The notes under the pieces are model-generated. The model was given only the letters and a program-made list of their open reading frames with translations, had not been told where the DNA came from and made no database searches. Shown here one piece after another: positions 52,737 to 61,011 of a DNA stretch of 64,000 nucleotides. Numbering within the stretch: position 1 is the stretch's first letter; each line of letters begins with the position of its first letter. The translations under genes and the position numbers were made by a program. Source of the DNA: JAFAGX01 sp035623255. GTDB lineage: Bacteria > Acidobacteriota > Terriglobia > Terriglobales > Acidobacteriaceae. The DNA lies in the NCBI GenBank assembly GCA_035623255.1, contig DASPTU010000055.1:30238-94237 (forward strand), in the 5' to 3' direction.

Positions 52737-53034
52737 CGAGATACTTTCGCTTGCGATTTTCGAACCGCTTCCTGGGAATGACGAGGCGGCGGCCGCAACG
52801 ATGCAAACGTTGATGGCCGCGCTGGCCAAGCACGGCTACAGTCGTGACTTGCTCTATCGCGATACCAAATCACAGCGCGAATACATTTTGTTTCGATATT
52901 GGAAATCGGAGCAAGCCAGGCGCGCGGCTCTGGAGGATCCTGAGGTGCTGCGCTGTTGGGCTGAGTTGTCGCAGCAAATTCGAACCATAAAGGTTTACGA
53001 GAGCCTGGACGAAGTACTTCGCGATGCAAAATGA
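52729..53034 (+). CDS. Antibiotic-biosynthesis-monooxygenase-like (ABM) dimeric alpha-beta protein
   Basis: A 101-residue protein with a ferredoxin-like pattern (ILSLAIFEPLPGNDEAAAAT ... HGYSRDLLYRDTKSQREYIL ... YWKSEQARRAALEDPEVL). This is the usual layout of ABM-family proteins, which range from oxidases to heme-degrading enzymes. No heme- or metal-binding residue can be fixed from sequence alone. The start ATG 52729 lies inside the pyk gene, 8 bp before its end, so translation is coupled to pyruvate kinase. Longer upstream frames are spurious. Confidence 0.6.
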   Translation: MSDEILSLAIFEPLPGNDEAAAATMQTLMAALAKHGYSRDLLYRDTKSQREYILFRYWKSEQARRAALEDPEVLRCWAELSQQIRTIKVYESLDEVLRDAK

Positions 53035-53081
53035 ATTTGTGCCGGTTGAGCACTTCTTGTTCTAACGAATAGCATTTCATT

Positions 53082-53924
53082 ATGCTCCTTTCGGCTGAGC
53101 TCGTTTCGAAACGCGGACTCCTCGAGGAGAGGATTTGGACGCTGGGCCGCACTCTAATCGCTTACTCCGGCGGCGTCGATTCGGCGTACCTCGCGTGGAT
53201 TGGGCACCAGTTGTTGAAACGCGACATGATCGCGGTTATCGCGGATTCTCCGAGTTTGTCCCGTACTCAGCTTGCGGACGCGATTGAGTTTGCCAACGAG
53301 CAGAAGATTCCTTTCCAAATTATTAGTACTCAAGAACTGGATCGCCCGGAGTACGCCCGCAATGACGGATCGCGTTGTTACTTCTGCAAGCATGAATTGT
53401 TCACGATCATGGAAGAATTTCGGACAGATCGTCAGTTCGACTCAATTGCGTACGGGGTGAATGCAGACGATCAGGCTGACTTTCGCCCGGGTCAGTTCGC
53501 TGCCGAGCAACACAACGTGCGTGCGCCCTTGCTGGAAGCGGGCCTTAGCAAGCACGAAATCCGTCAACTGGCCCACGATGCAGGCTTGCGGATCTGGGAT
53601 AAACCGGCTTCCGCCTGCCTTTCTTCCCGCATTGAATATGGCCTCCCAGTCACCCGCGAAGCGCTCGCTGTCGTGGAGCGGGGGGAAGATGCCCTTCATT
53701 CCCTCGGCTTTCGCCAGATTCGCGTACGTCACCATGGAGAGATTGTCCGCATAGAAATTGCCCCAGACGAGTTGCCACGAGCACTGTCCGCCGAAATGGC
53801 GGCAAGCTTTACGCGCATATTCAAAGACCTTGGGTTCAAGTTTGTAACCTTGGATCTCGAGGGCTTTCGTTCGGGATCGATGAATGCGTTGCTGCCTTTT
53901 AGTCTGCTTCGACGAAAGGATTGA
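53082..53924 (+). CDS. larE: ATP-dependent sacrificial sulfur transferase LarE
   Basis: LarE gives its own cysteine sulfur to build the nickel-pincer cofactor of lactate racemase and related enzymes. The 280-residue protein has the PP-loop AYSGGVDSAYLAW near residue 27 and the sulfur-donor Cys179 in KPASACLSSRIEYG. RCYFCKHELF near residue 98 gives two more Cys residues, seen in many family members. No larB, larC or racemase gene is adjacent, so the cofactor partner genes must be elsewhere or the sulfur goes to another product. It has no strong ribosome site at ATG 53082. Confidence 0.9.
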   Translation: MLLSAELVSKRGLLEERIWTLGRTLIAYSGGVDSAYLAWIGHQLLKRDMIAVIADSPSLSRTQLADAIEFANEQKIPFQIISTQELDRPEYARNDGSRCYFCKHELFTIMEEFRTDRQFDSIAYGVNADDQADFRPGQFAAEQHNVRAPLLEAGLSKHEIRQLAHDAGLRIWDKPASACLSSRIEYGLPVTREALAVVERGEDALHSLGFRQIRVRHHGEIVRIEIAPDELPRALSAEMAASFTRIFKDLGFKFVTLDLEGFRSGSMNALLPFSLLRRKD

Positions 53925-53979
53925 GTTCAGTAAGAATCCACCAGAGATTTGCTGAATCGGATTCCTTCGGGAGGGTCCT

Positions 53980-54858
53980 ATGAATCCAACGGTCACCGTC
54001 ATCGGAGCGGGGCGCATGGGATCCGCTCTCGCAGCTGCATTGCACAAAAAAGGATTTGACACCACCGTATGGAATCGTACTTCGTCAAAGACGGAACCTT
54101 TGTCCCGGCTCGGTCTACGCGTCGCACCAAGCGTGCTGGAAGCGGTCGGCAACGCTGAAATCGTCTTCGTCAGCCTCAGCAACTACGAGTCGACCAATCA
54201 CCTGCTACGGCAGCCGGCCATTGAGTCAGCGCTTCGCGGCAAAGTGCTTGTGCAGTTAAGCAGCGGAACTCCCGATGAGGCCCGCGATACGGAATCCTGG
54301 GCTCGACCACGCGGAATTGATTACCTCGACGGAGCGATCTTGGGCTATCCGGTCGATATCGGGAAGCCGCAAGCCACGCTTCTGTATTCAGGCCCGGATG
54401 AGCTCTTCCATCGCGTGAAGCCAGTCCTGCTTGCCCTTGGCGACAATGCGATGTTTGTCGGAAAGGATATCGGAAACGCTTCGGCAACCGATATTGCCAG
54501 TCTTTCCTTTGCCATGGGAACGATAATGGGATTTCTTCATGGGTATGTCGTCTACGAAGCGGAGAATCTTCCCGCAGGCGGATATCTGCAGATCGTCAAG
54601 CAATTGATGCCGGCCATGGAGGCGGCGCTCGCCGACCTTTGCAACAAGATTCAAAGCAAGGATTACGCGAACACGCAGGCCGCGCTTGAAACCTGGGCGG
54701 TAGCGCCTCGGGAACTCATCGGTTGGTGCGAGAAACATCGCGTCAATCATACCTTTGCCGACCCACAACTTCGGCTCATCGAACGGGCCGTAAACGCCGG
54801 CAAAGGGCAAATGGATCTCGCTTATCTCTACGAGGTTCTCAAACGAGGCGCAGACTGA
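53980..54858 (+). CDS. Imine reductase-like NAD(P)-binding protein
   Basis: A 292-residue Rossmann protein of the beta-hydroxyacid-dehydrogenase superfamily. The nucleotide motif is TVIGAGRMGSALAAALHKKG; WNRTSSKTEP with Arg33 at the 2'-phosphate position favours NADPH. The segment DYLDGAILGYPVDIGKPQAT and LLYSGPDEL matches imine reductases. The superfamily's catalytic Lys is replaced by Asp171 (GNASATDIASLSF), the residue that replaces Lys in one group of imine reductases. It may reduce cyclic imines or act as a secondary-metabolism reductase. The long C-terminal helix (about 178-215) forms the dimer arm. Confidence 0.82.
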   Translation: MNPTVTVIGAGRMGSALAAALHKKGFDTTVWNRTSSKTEPLSRLGLRVAPSVLEAVGNAEIVFVSLSNYESTNHLLRQPAIESALRGKVLVQLSSGTPDEARDTESWARPRGIDYLDGAILGYPVDIGKPQATLLYSGPDELFHRVKPVLLALGDNAMFVGKDIGNASATDIASLSFAMGTIMGFLHGYVVYEAENLPAGGYLQIVKQLMPAMEAALADLCNKIQSKDYANTQAALETWAVAPRELIGWCEKHRVNHTFADPQLRLIERAVNAGKGQMDLAYLYEVLKRGAD

Positions 54859-55011
54859 TCGCTCTGATCATCCCGGTCAGCGGTTGTTTTTCCCACTATG
54901 TTAGGTAAAAAGGATTGCTCATCAGAGAGATCGCGCTTGAGTCCTGCCTGGTCAGGCGTGCCATAGCGTATGAGATAATCTTGTAAATCCCCAGTGTATA
55001 GGCGGTTTTTA

Positions 55012-55947
55012 GTGAATCTTTTGCGAAGTTCCCTTATCGTCCTTATGCTTGTCGGCGTGGGCTGCTCGGCGGAGTCGGCTTCTCCTGAGCAGGTTCAGCG
55101 CATTGAGCGCGAGGTGCGTTCTTATTATTCTCTCCCGCCAACCGTCAAGGTTAGTGTTGGCCCCTTGCGGCCCAGCGAATTTCCAAACTACGACGCTCTC
55201 ACTATCAACATTGCGGGAGATTCGAAGAATCAGAACTACGATTTTCTTCTCTCAAAAGATCGCAAAACTCTGATGCGGGTCACGAAGCTGGATCTCACCA
55301 AAGATCCTTACGTCGAGACGATGAAGAAAATCGATCTAACCGGGCGGCCGATTCGCGGCAACAAAGATGCCAAGGTCGTGGTCGTGAATTTTGACGATTT
55401 CCAGTGCCCATTCTGCTCCCACATGCATCAGACCTTGTTCCCTGCAATCCTCAAAGAATATGGTGATCGCGTTCAATTTGTTTATAAGGACTTTCCGTTA
55501 TCTGAAATTCATCACTGGGCGATGCATGCCGCAGTAGACGCCAATTGTCTCGCTGACCAGAGTAGTGACGCGTATTGGGATCTTGCCGATTACATTCACG
55601 CCAACCAGCATGAGGTCAGTTCGGAAAAAACCCCCGAGGCGCAGTTCGCCGCACTCGATCGGCTGACCACCCAACAAGGCCAGAAACACAATCTCGACCA
55701 GACGAAACTGCAATCGTGCATCAAGGCGCAAAACCAGGACGCGGTGAAGGCTTCGATCAAAGAGGGCGAGGGCGTCGGTGTCAGCGCCACGCCGACGCTT
55801 TTTGTGAATGGTCAGGAGATGGATGGAGCGCTCCCGGTCAGCGACATACGCCACGTATTGGATAGTGCTTTACAGCAGGTTGGAGTTCCGGCGCCTGGCC
55901 ACGCCGAAGCTTCGGCTGCGAAAGAAACGCAGTCCAGTACTAAGTAA
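55012..55947 (+). CDS. Exported DsbA/thioredoxin-like disulfide oxidoreductase
   Basis: A 311-residue protein. A signal peptide with a possible lipobox (LIVLMLVGVGC) is followed by an alpha/beta N-terminal domain of about 90 residues (SPEQVQRIEREVRSYYSLPP), then a DsbA-like thioredoxin fold. The active site is CPFC in DDFQCPFCSHMHQTLFP, and the cis-Pro loop is GVSATPTLFVNGQ. Two more Cys (ANC, QSC) may form structural links. I use GTG 55012; GTG 54994 is possible but the shorter start leaves a tidy signal peptide. It lies 23 bp upstream of the PpiC-like gene, a common envelope-folding pairing. Confidence 0.85.
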   Translation: MNLLRSSLIVLMLVGVGCSAESASPEQVQRIEREVRSYYSLPPTVKVSVGPLRPSEFPNYDALTINIAGDSKNQNYDFLLSKDRKTLMRVTKLDLTKDPYVETMKKIDLTGRPIRGNKDAKVVVVNFDDFQCPFCSHMHQTLFPAILKEYGDRVQFVYKDFPLSEIHHWAMHAAVDANCLADQSSDAYWDLADYIHANQHEVSSEKTPEAQFAALDRLTTQQGQKHNLDQTKLQSCIKAQNQDAVKASIKEGEGVGVSATPTLFVNGQEMDGALPVSDIRHVLDSALQQVGVPAPGHAEASAAKETQSSTK

Positions 55948-55970
55948 ACACCGATGTGGGAGGAGAGAGC

Positions 55971-57026
55971 TTGAAAGCGTCACTTTGTCTTGCACCGGTG
56001 ATTCTCCTGTTCCTGTGCGCGGGGGTCGGTTGCAGCGTCAAACCCTTAGGCAACGATGTCGCTGCTTCCGTGGATGGGCACAAGATTTACAACGCTGATG
56101 TCGAAAAGTATTACCAGAATCAGACTGCAGGCTCGGATCAGAAGCCGACTGGAGAACAAGCGACAAGCCTGCGCCTCAGTATCCTGAGTAAGCTGATTGA
56201 CAACGAAATCCTGATGCGCCGTGCCGAGAAGCTGGGTCTGCTTGCTACCGACGAGGAGGTAGACCGCCGGCTCAACGAAATCAAATCTCCCTTCACTCAG
56301 GAAGAATTCGATGCTCGCTTGAAAGAGAAAAAGCTCACCCTCGACGATTTCAAGCATGATTTGCGCGAATCACTGACCGTTGACAAAGTACTTAACAAGG
56401 AAGTAACTTCCAAAATCAACATTTCGGACAAAGACATCACCGCTTATTACAACGATCACAAGGCAGAATTCAACCTGGTCGAGGCGCGTTATCACCTGGC
56501 GCAAATCTTCGTCACTACAGCTCCGAATCCGCAAGTTCATAATCTGAAGAATGACAAGGCGCAGAACGAAGCGGACGCGCGCAAGAAAATTCAGATGCTG
56601 TTAAACCGGCTGGACAGCGGTGATGATTTTGCAACGCTTGCCATGAATTACTCCGAGGATAGCGAGACTTCGGGTAATGGCGGTGATCTTGGCTTTGCTC
56701 CCGAGTCATCTCTGAAAAACACCGACGCGGCTACCCGCGATCTGGTGATGAAGCTTAAGCCGGGCCAGTACAGCCCGATAATCACGGTTATGAACCCGAT
56801 GACCCGGCAATTGGTCGGATTCCGTGTTGTGAGGCTGATCTCCAAAGAACCGGCGGGACAGCGCGACCTGTCGGATCCCCGAGTGCAAGAAGCCATCCGC
56901 TCGCAGCTTCGCGACCGCCGCGAGCAGCTGCTGAAATCGGCTTATTATGAGGTCCTGCGCGATCAAGCGAAAGTTGAAAACTACTATGCGGAGAAAGTGC
57001 TGGCGGCCAACGGCACGGCGCCGTAA
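55971..57026 (+). CDS. PpiC/SurA-like peptidyl-prolyl isomerase lipoprotein
   Basis: A 351-residue exported chaperone. The N-terminus has a signal peptide with a possible lipobox (CLAPVILLFLCAGVGC). A SurA_N-like domain (about 25-170) holds VAASVDGHKIYNADVEKYY and LIDNEILMRRAEKLGL. The parvulin domain (about 180-290) has the core YHLAQIFVTT ... DSGDDFATLAMNYSEDSETS and NGGDLGFAP, typical of PpiC. The start TTG 55971 has GGAGG about 7 nt upstream; the GTG at 55956 would place the ribosome site inside the gene. It probably helps fold periplasmic or outer-membrane proteins. Confidence 0.88.
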   Translation: MKASLCLAPVILLFLCAGVGCSVKPLGNDVAASVDGHKIYNADVEKYYQNQTAGSDQKPTGEQATSLRLSILSKLIDNEILMRRAEKLGLLATDEEVDRRLNEIKSPFTQEEFDARLKEKKLTLDDFKHDLRESLTVDKVLNKEVTSKINISDKDITAYYNDHKAEFNLVEARYHLAQIFVTTAPNPQVHNLKNDKAQNEADARKKIQMLLNRLDSGDDFATLAMNYSEDSETSGNGGDLGFAPESSLKNTDAATRDLVMKLKPGQYSPIITVMNPMTRQLVGFRVVRLISKEPAGQRDLSDPRVQEAIRSQLRDRREQLLKSAYYEVLRDQAKVENYYAEKVLAANGTAP

Positions 57027-57041
57027 AACTCCACGATTGAG

Positions 57042-57539
57042 TTACTCCACAATGGCCAGCAGATCGCCTGCATTGACTGCCGTCCCCTCGCCAGCCACGA
57101 TTTTCTGAACGACTCCCTTCTTCGGTGACTTAATCTCGTTCTGCATTTTCATCGCTTCCACAACCAGCACACCTTGTCCGGCCTCGACGCAAGCGTTTTC
57201 ACGCAAAAGGACGCGAACGATCTTTCCGGGCATGGAAGCCACCAGACGCCTTGGACCGTGGTCAGTTGCCCGCCCAGACTGACGACTGCGGAGCGATCGA
57301 GGATCGCGCACCTCTGCAGCGTAGCGCGCGCTGCCAACCCAAAGGTGCACATCGTTTGCAGTGCGTTCGCGTTTGATCTCGTACGATTTGCCGTCCACCA
57401 GGATCGATAGCACGTCAGGACGGGCCAACACGGCATCCAGGCGGATGTCTGAGCCGTCGACGTGGCAGCGCCATCCGCCGTCAGCGCGCTCCAATTCGAG
57501 CCGATAATTCGTTCCGTCAATGGTAACTTCGTAAAGCAT
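57042..57539 (-). CDS. Biotin carboxyl carrier protein (acyl-CoA carboxylase type)
   Basis: A 165-residue carrier whose C-terminal lipoyl/biotinyl domain (about 98-165) carries the biotin site VEAMKMQNEIKSPKKG with Lys131. The N-terminal half (DGTNYRLELERADGG ... LDAVLARPDVLSILVDGKSY) resembles the biotin-transfer-type segment of large acyl-CoA carboxylase alpha subunits. The gene follows biotin carboxylase by 18 bp. Together they look like a 3-methylcrotonyl- or propionyl-CoA carboxylase alpha subunit split in two. The carboxyltransferase partner is not in the window. Confidence 0.85.
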   Translation of the reverse strand: MLYEVTIDGTNYRLELERADGGWRCHVDGSDIRLDAVLARPDVLSILVDGKSYEIKRERTANDVHLWVGSARYAAEVRDPRSLRSRQSGRATDHGPRRLVASMPGKIVRVLLRENACVEAGQGVLVVEAMKMQNEIKSPKKGVVQKIVAGEGTAVNAGDLLAIVE

Positions 57540-57557
57540 AGAACCTGAGAATCCACC

Positions 57558-59075
57558 TCATTGATCAGTTGCGCGAAGGACCTCGATCCTTGCCATTTTT
57601 TTCCAACTTGATGCTCCATTCCCGGCCTGAGACGCGTCCACGGCCTGACTAGCAGCTCTCGCATCGAAATGCGCAAAAACGCCAGCTGCGATAGCTGCAA
57701 TTCTGGCATTGCCGTCTCGAATTTCGGGGCTCGGCGAGCTCAGCAACCGGTCCAGAAACCCCGTGTCCATTTTGCCCTTCTGAAAATCCGAATTGCTCAG
57801 AATGCGCCGGAACAGCGAGATATTAGTCTTAATTCCGCCTACAAAATATTCGTTCAGTGCGCGAACCAGCCGCGAAATTGCCTGTTGGCGGTCGGTGCCG
57901 TATCCGATCAGTTTTGCCAGGAGGGGATCGTAATCGATGGGCACGGTCCAGCCTTCGTACATGCCGCTGTCTCGCCGGATGCCAGGCCCGGAAGGCGCCA
58001 GCAGAAGCGTGATTTTCCCTGGACTGGGCAGATAATTGTTGTCCGGATCTTCTGCGTAGATGCGGCATTCGATAGCGTGGCCGCGTATGCTCAGCCCGGC
58101 CTGCTGGAAAGGCAGTTTCTCCCCCGTGGCGATGCGGATCTGCAGCTGGACCAGGTCCAGTCCAGTAACCAGTTCTGTGACCGGGTGCTCGACCTGTAGA
58201 CGTGTATTCATCTCAAGAAAATAGAAATTCTTGTTCTCGTCCACCAAGAACTCGACTGTGCCGGCGTTGCTATAACCTGCGGCGTTCGCAACCCTGACGG
58301 CGACATCGCCCATGCGACAGCGCATTTCCGCGTCCACAAAAGGCGAAGGAGCTTCTTCAAGAACCTTCTGATGGCGCCTTTGCACGGAACATTCCCGTTC
58401 ACCGAGATAAACTGCATTGCCATGCTCGTCAGCCAGCACCTGCACTTCAATGTGCCGCGGGTTTGAGATGGCCTTTTCGATATACACGGAGCCGTCCCCA
58501 AAGGCTCGTTCGGCTTCGCTCCTGGCGGAATCTAGAGCGGATTTCAACTCCCCAGGCTCATGAACCAGCCGCATGCCCTTCCCGCCGCCTCCGGCGGCTG
58601 CTTTTAGCATGATGGGGTACCCAATTCTGGCCGCGACCGCGTGAGCCTCCTCCGGCGTTTCCAGCCTTCGCGATGTTCCCGGCACGATCGGCAGGCCAGC
58701 CTTCTCCATTTGCTCGCGCGCGCGCGTCTTTGAGCCCATCATCTGCATTGCAGATGCAGTCGGGCCGATGAACTTTATGCCAGCATCCGCGCAGGCCGTC
58801 GCAAACACCGGATTTTCCGAGAGAAAACCGTAGCCGGGGTGAATTGCCTCGGCACCGCTCACCTGGGCGACCTTCAGAATTTTGGAGATGTTCAGGTAAG
58901 ACTCGGCGGCAACAGATGGACCGATATGATATGCCTGGTCGGCTTTGCGAACATGCAGCGACGCTCGATCGACATCGGAGTAGACGGCAACCGAGGTAAT
59001 GCCCAACTCGCGGCAGGCACGAATGACGCGGACCGCGATCTCCCCACGGTTGGCAATCAAAATCTTCTTAAACAT
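57558..59075 (-). CDS. accC: Biotin carboxylase subunit of acyl-CoA/acetyl-CoA carboxylase
   Basis: A 505-residue ATP-grasp enzyme that carboxylates biotin with bicarbonate and ATP. The motifs are complete: FKKILIANRGEIAVRVIRAC, HPGYGFLSENP, KAAAGGGGKGMRLV, the active-site EMNTRLQVEHPVTE and AGLSIRGHAIECRIYAEDP. The C-terminal extension after about residue 440 (FLDRLLSSPSPEIRDGNARI and following) is longer than in AccC of E. coli. The extension and the adjacent carrier suit an alpha-subunit of MCC/PCC split before its carrier domain. The first 8 bp overlap the end of the stress-protein gene. Confidence 0.9.
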   Translation of the reverse strand: MFKKILIANRGEIAVRVIRACRELGITSVAVYSDVDRASLHVRKADQAYHIGPSVAAESYLNISKILKVAQVSGAEAIHPGYGFLSENPVFATACADAGIKFIGPTASAMQMMGSKTRAREQMEKAGLPIVPGTSRRLETPEEAHAVAARIGYPIMLKAAAGGGGKGMRLVHEPGELKSALDSARSEAERAFGDGSVYIEKAISNPRHIEVQVLADEHGNAVYLGERECSVQRRHQKVLEEAPSPFVDAEMRCRMGDVAVRVANAAGYSNAGTVEFLVDENKNFYFLEMNTRLQVEHPVTELVTGLDLVQLQIRIATGEKLPFQQAGLSIRGHAIECRIYAEDPDNNYLPSPGKITLLLAPSGPGIRRDSGMYEGWTVPIDYDPLLAKLIGYGTDRQQAISRLVRALNEYFVGGIKTNISLFRRILSNSDFQKGKMDTGFLDRLLSSPSPEIRDGNARIAAIAAGVFAHFDARAASQAVDASQAGNGASSWKKMARIEVLRATDQ

Positions 59076-59511
59076 GCAGGCGAACTGTCAGTACCGGAAC
59101 CTTGCTGTACCGCACAACATATTCAGCGACGCTGCCCAGAAGGAGATGAGCGAGACCAGACCGGCCGTGAGTCCCCATAACGATCATGTCGCATTTTAGT
59201 TCCACTGCCCCTTCCACGATTACTGGCCTGGGCGATCCTTCCCGGATCAGGGTTTGCGCATGCGGAATCCGAGCTCTCCATTTTTCCATGTTCTCTTTGG
59301 CCTCTTCGCGAAGTATGGGAAGCAGCGGATCACCCCCCACTGCGCGGCAACTTAGTTCCGCTAAGCTGAAGATATCGATTACGTGAAGCAGGATCAGTTG
59401 TGTGCCAAATTGCTTACTCAGTCGAACTGCCCACTCCAAAGCCACTTCGGCCTGTGGTGAGAAATCGGTGGCCACCAGGATTCGGGAGATCGACGGTTCA
59501 GCCGTGGTCAT
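59068..59511 (-). CDS. Universal stress protein (UspA family)
   Basis: A 147-residue protein of the UspA fold with the ATP-binding loop GTHGRSGLAHLLLGSVAEYV, the family GxxG-x9-GS signature, and RILVATDFSPQAEVALEWAV near the start. I chose ATG 59511, with GGAG 7 nt upstream. The ATG at 59517 would put the ribosome site too close, and the 28 residues before it show no similarity. It overlaps accC by 8 bp and so is probably transcribed with it. The role is in stress or energy-state sensing; no specific partner is visible. Confidence 0.9.
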   Translation of the reverse strand: MTTAEPSISRILVATDFSPQAEVALEWAVRLSKQFGTQLILLHVIDIFSLAELSCRAVGGDPLLPILREEAKENMEKWRARIPHAQTLIREGSPRPVIVEGAVELKCDMIVMGTHGRSGLAHLLLGSVAEYVVRYSKVPVLTVRLHV

Positions 59512-59553
59512 TTCCATACTCCACTTGCTCAGGAGTCGCTGCAAGCAGTGCCA

Positions 59554-59583
59554 AAGCAAAAGCCCCTTCGGGTGGGAAGGGGC
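59554..59583 (-). terminator. Rho-independent terminator after the TPR lipoprotein
   Basis: On the minus strand, GCCCCTTC and GAAGGGGC (59576-59583 and 59562-59569) form an 8-bp stem with a 6-nt loop. A U-rich tract (complement of AAGCAAAA, 59554-59561) follows at once. It lies 34 bp after the stop of the TPR gene and should end the tonB-exbBD-TPR transcript; the stress-protein gene downstream then needs read-through or its own promoter. Confidence 0.85.
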
Positions 59584-59616
59584 CATTGGCCTAAGCGCCA
59601 CTAAGGATGCTTGGCA

Positions 59617-60444
59617 CTACTTGTTTTGGTCCATCGTGATGCCCTGAGCTCCGGGCTGCTTCTCAGCTTTGGCCTTCTTGGTGGCCATCGTCTTGTCGAC
59701 CCACTCGTCGGCGGTCTTCAAGTCCGCCGCGCGTACCGCGGGATCATCGCAATCCACATCGGCCTTCTCGCGGTACATAAGGTTCATGTAAGCCATCGCG
59801 TCATCGTAGTCTGGACGCAACTGCAGAGCCTTATTCAGAACATCAATTCCGTCTTGAATAAGGGGCCCATTCTTTTCCTTGAGGTCCTCACACAATTTCT
59901 TTTGATCTTTGTTTTTGCCCGAGAGCATCTCTTCCGGTTTCAGCCCCAGCTTGGCCCTCTCTTCCATTCGTGGCTGGTAACACTGCGTCCAATCGATGAC
60001 TCCGATTGAATAGTACGGCTCAGGATCATTCGGATCTATTTGGAGCGCCTTCCGATAATAGGTTTTGGCGTCCTCGAATTTCTTCATTTGCAGATAGAGA
60101 TAGGCGATACCCTTGACGCTGTTGATGTTCTTGGGATCGCGATCCAACACTGCCTTGTATTGCTCGATGGCTTGGGTTGCCATCCTGGTATTGTCTTCTG
60201 CGTCCACACCGGGGATGTACTGTTGTGCGTAGGCGGTAGCTAAATAGAGCCGGGCATTGATCAGACTCGGATCCAATGAAACTGCTTGTTGAAAGTGATC
60301 GATCGCCTGTTCGTAATGCGCGTTTTTGTAAGAGGAGACGCCCTTGTTCAGTTGGTCGCGTGCTCTTAGCTTGTTGCAACCACTTGCCGAAATCAGCAAC
60401 AAGCCCAGCGCGGTGAGCGTCAGCACACGTATGCTATTTTTCAT
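59617..60444 (-). CDS. TPR-repeat lipoprotein
   Basis: A 275-residue outer-membrane or periplasmic lipoprotein: signal peptide with lipobox LLISASGC (Cys23). At least three tetratricopeptide repeats follow (about residues 29-155): LNKGVSSYKNAHYEQAIDHF, AIEQYKAVLDRDPKNINSV and DAKTYYRKALQIDPNDPEPY. The C-terminal part has a fourth (VLNKALQLRPDYDDAMAYMN) and a Lys-rich tail. It lies 115 bp downstream of the second exbD. Such lipoproteins occur next to TonB/ExbBD genes in acidobacteria and may guide or anchor the energised complex, which is an inference from position. Confidence 0.85.
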   Translation of the reverse strand: MKNSIRVLTLTALGLLLISASGCNKLRARDQLNKGVSSYKNAHYEQAIDHFQQAVSLDPSLINARLYLATAYAQQYIPGVDAEDNTRMATQAIEQYKAVLDRDPKNINSVKGIAYLYLQMKKFEDAKTYYRKALQIDPNDPEPYYSIGVIDWTQCYQPRMEERAKLGLKPEEMLSGKNKDQKKLCEDLKEKNGPLIQDGIDVLNKALQLRPDYDDAMAYMNLMYREKADVDCDDPAVRAADLKTADEWVDKTMATKKAKAEKQPGAQGITMDQNK

Positions 60445-60559
60445 TGCGTTATAAGTCTCCCTCGCGAAGAAATAGTGAGACCGTTCTCGTTAATATTTGC
60501 AAACTCGGGTCACAGATCCGGCGTTGAGAGAACCAACGAAGACGGTCTGAGACGAATCT

Positions 60560-61000
60560 CTAGCCGCCCGCCTCAATTTTAGCGGTGATCAGGCCCACCT
60601 TGTCGACGCCTGAAGCGTGCGCAATATCGATGACATTGGCCACGTCGGCGAAGGGGATATTGTCGTCACCCTTGACGAACATTACCTTCTCAGCGCGGGT
60701 CTTAAAGATATCGGTCAAGCGCGCCTGCAGCCCATCCCAGGTCGTATCTTCCTGATTGATCTTGAGACCTGGAGGCTGGCCCGGACCACGATCGATCAGC
60801 TGCACAACGACGGTGCGGTCGGGAGCCGTGTTCTTCGGCTGGTTGGGGGGCGGAGGCTGCGGCACAAGTGCCTCAAGCCCCTTGGGCGTCAGTGGCGTGA
60901 TCACCATGAAAATGATCAACAACACGAGAAGCACGTCAATGAGAGGCGTCACGTTGATGTTTGCATTTTGGCCCCCGCTAGGGCCGACTGCCATTCCCAT
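60560..61000 (-). CDS. exbD: ExbD/TolR-family biopolymer transport protein, second copy
   Basis: A 146-residue protein with one helix near the N-terminus (INVTPLIDVLLVLLIIFMVI) whose Asp (in LIDVLL) is the proton-coupling residue of ExbD/TolR. The periplasmic domain follows (EALVPQPPPPNQPKN ... VMFVKGDDNIPFADVANVID). It works with ExbB to turn the proton gradient into motion of TonB. It has AGGAG about 7 nt before ATG 61000. A second ExbD lies immediately upstream. Confidence 0.93.
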   Translation of the reverse strand: MGMAVGPSGGQNANINVTPLIDVLLVLLIIFMVITPLTPKGLEALVPQPPPPNQPKNTAPDRTVVVQLIDRGPGQPPGLKINQEDTTWDGLQARLTDIFKTRAEKVMFVKGDDNIPFADVANVIDIAHASGVDKVGLITAKIEAGG

Positions 61001-61011
61001 AGGATTCTCCT

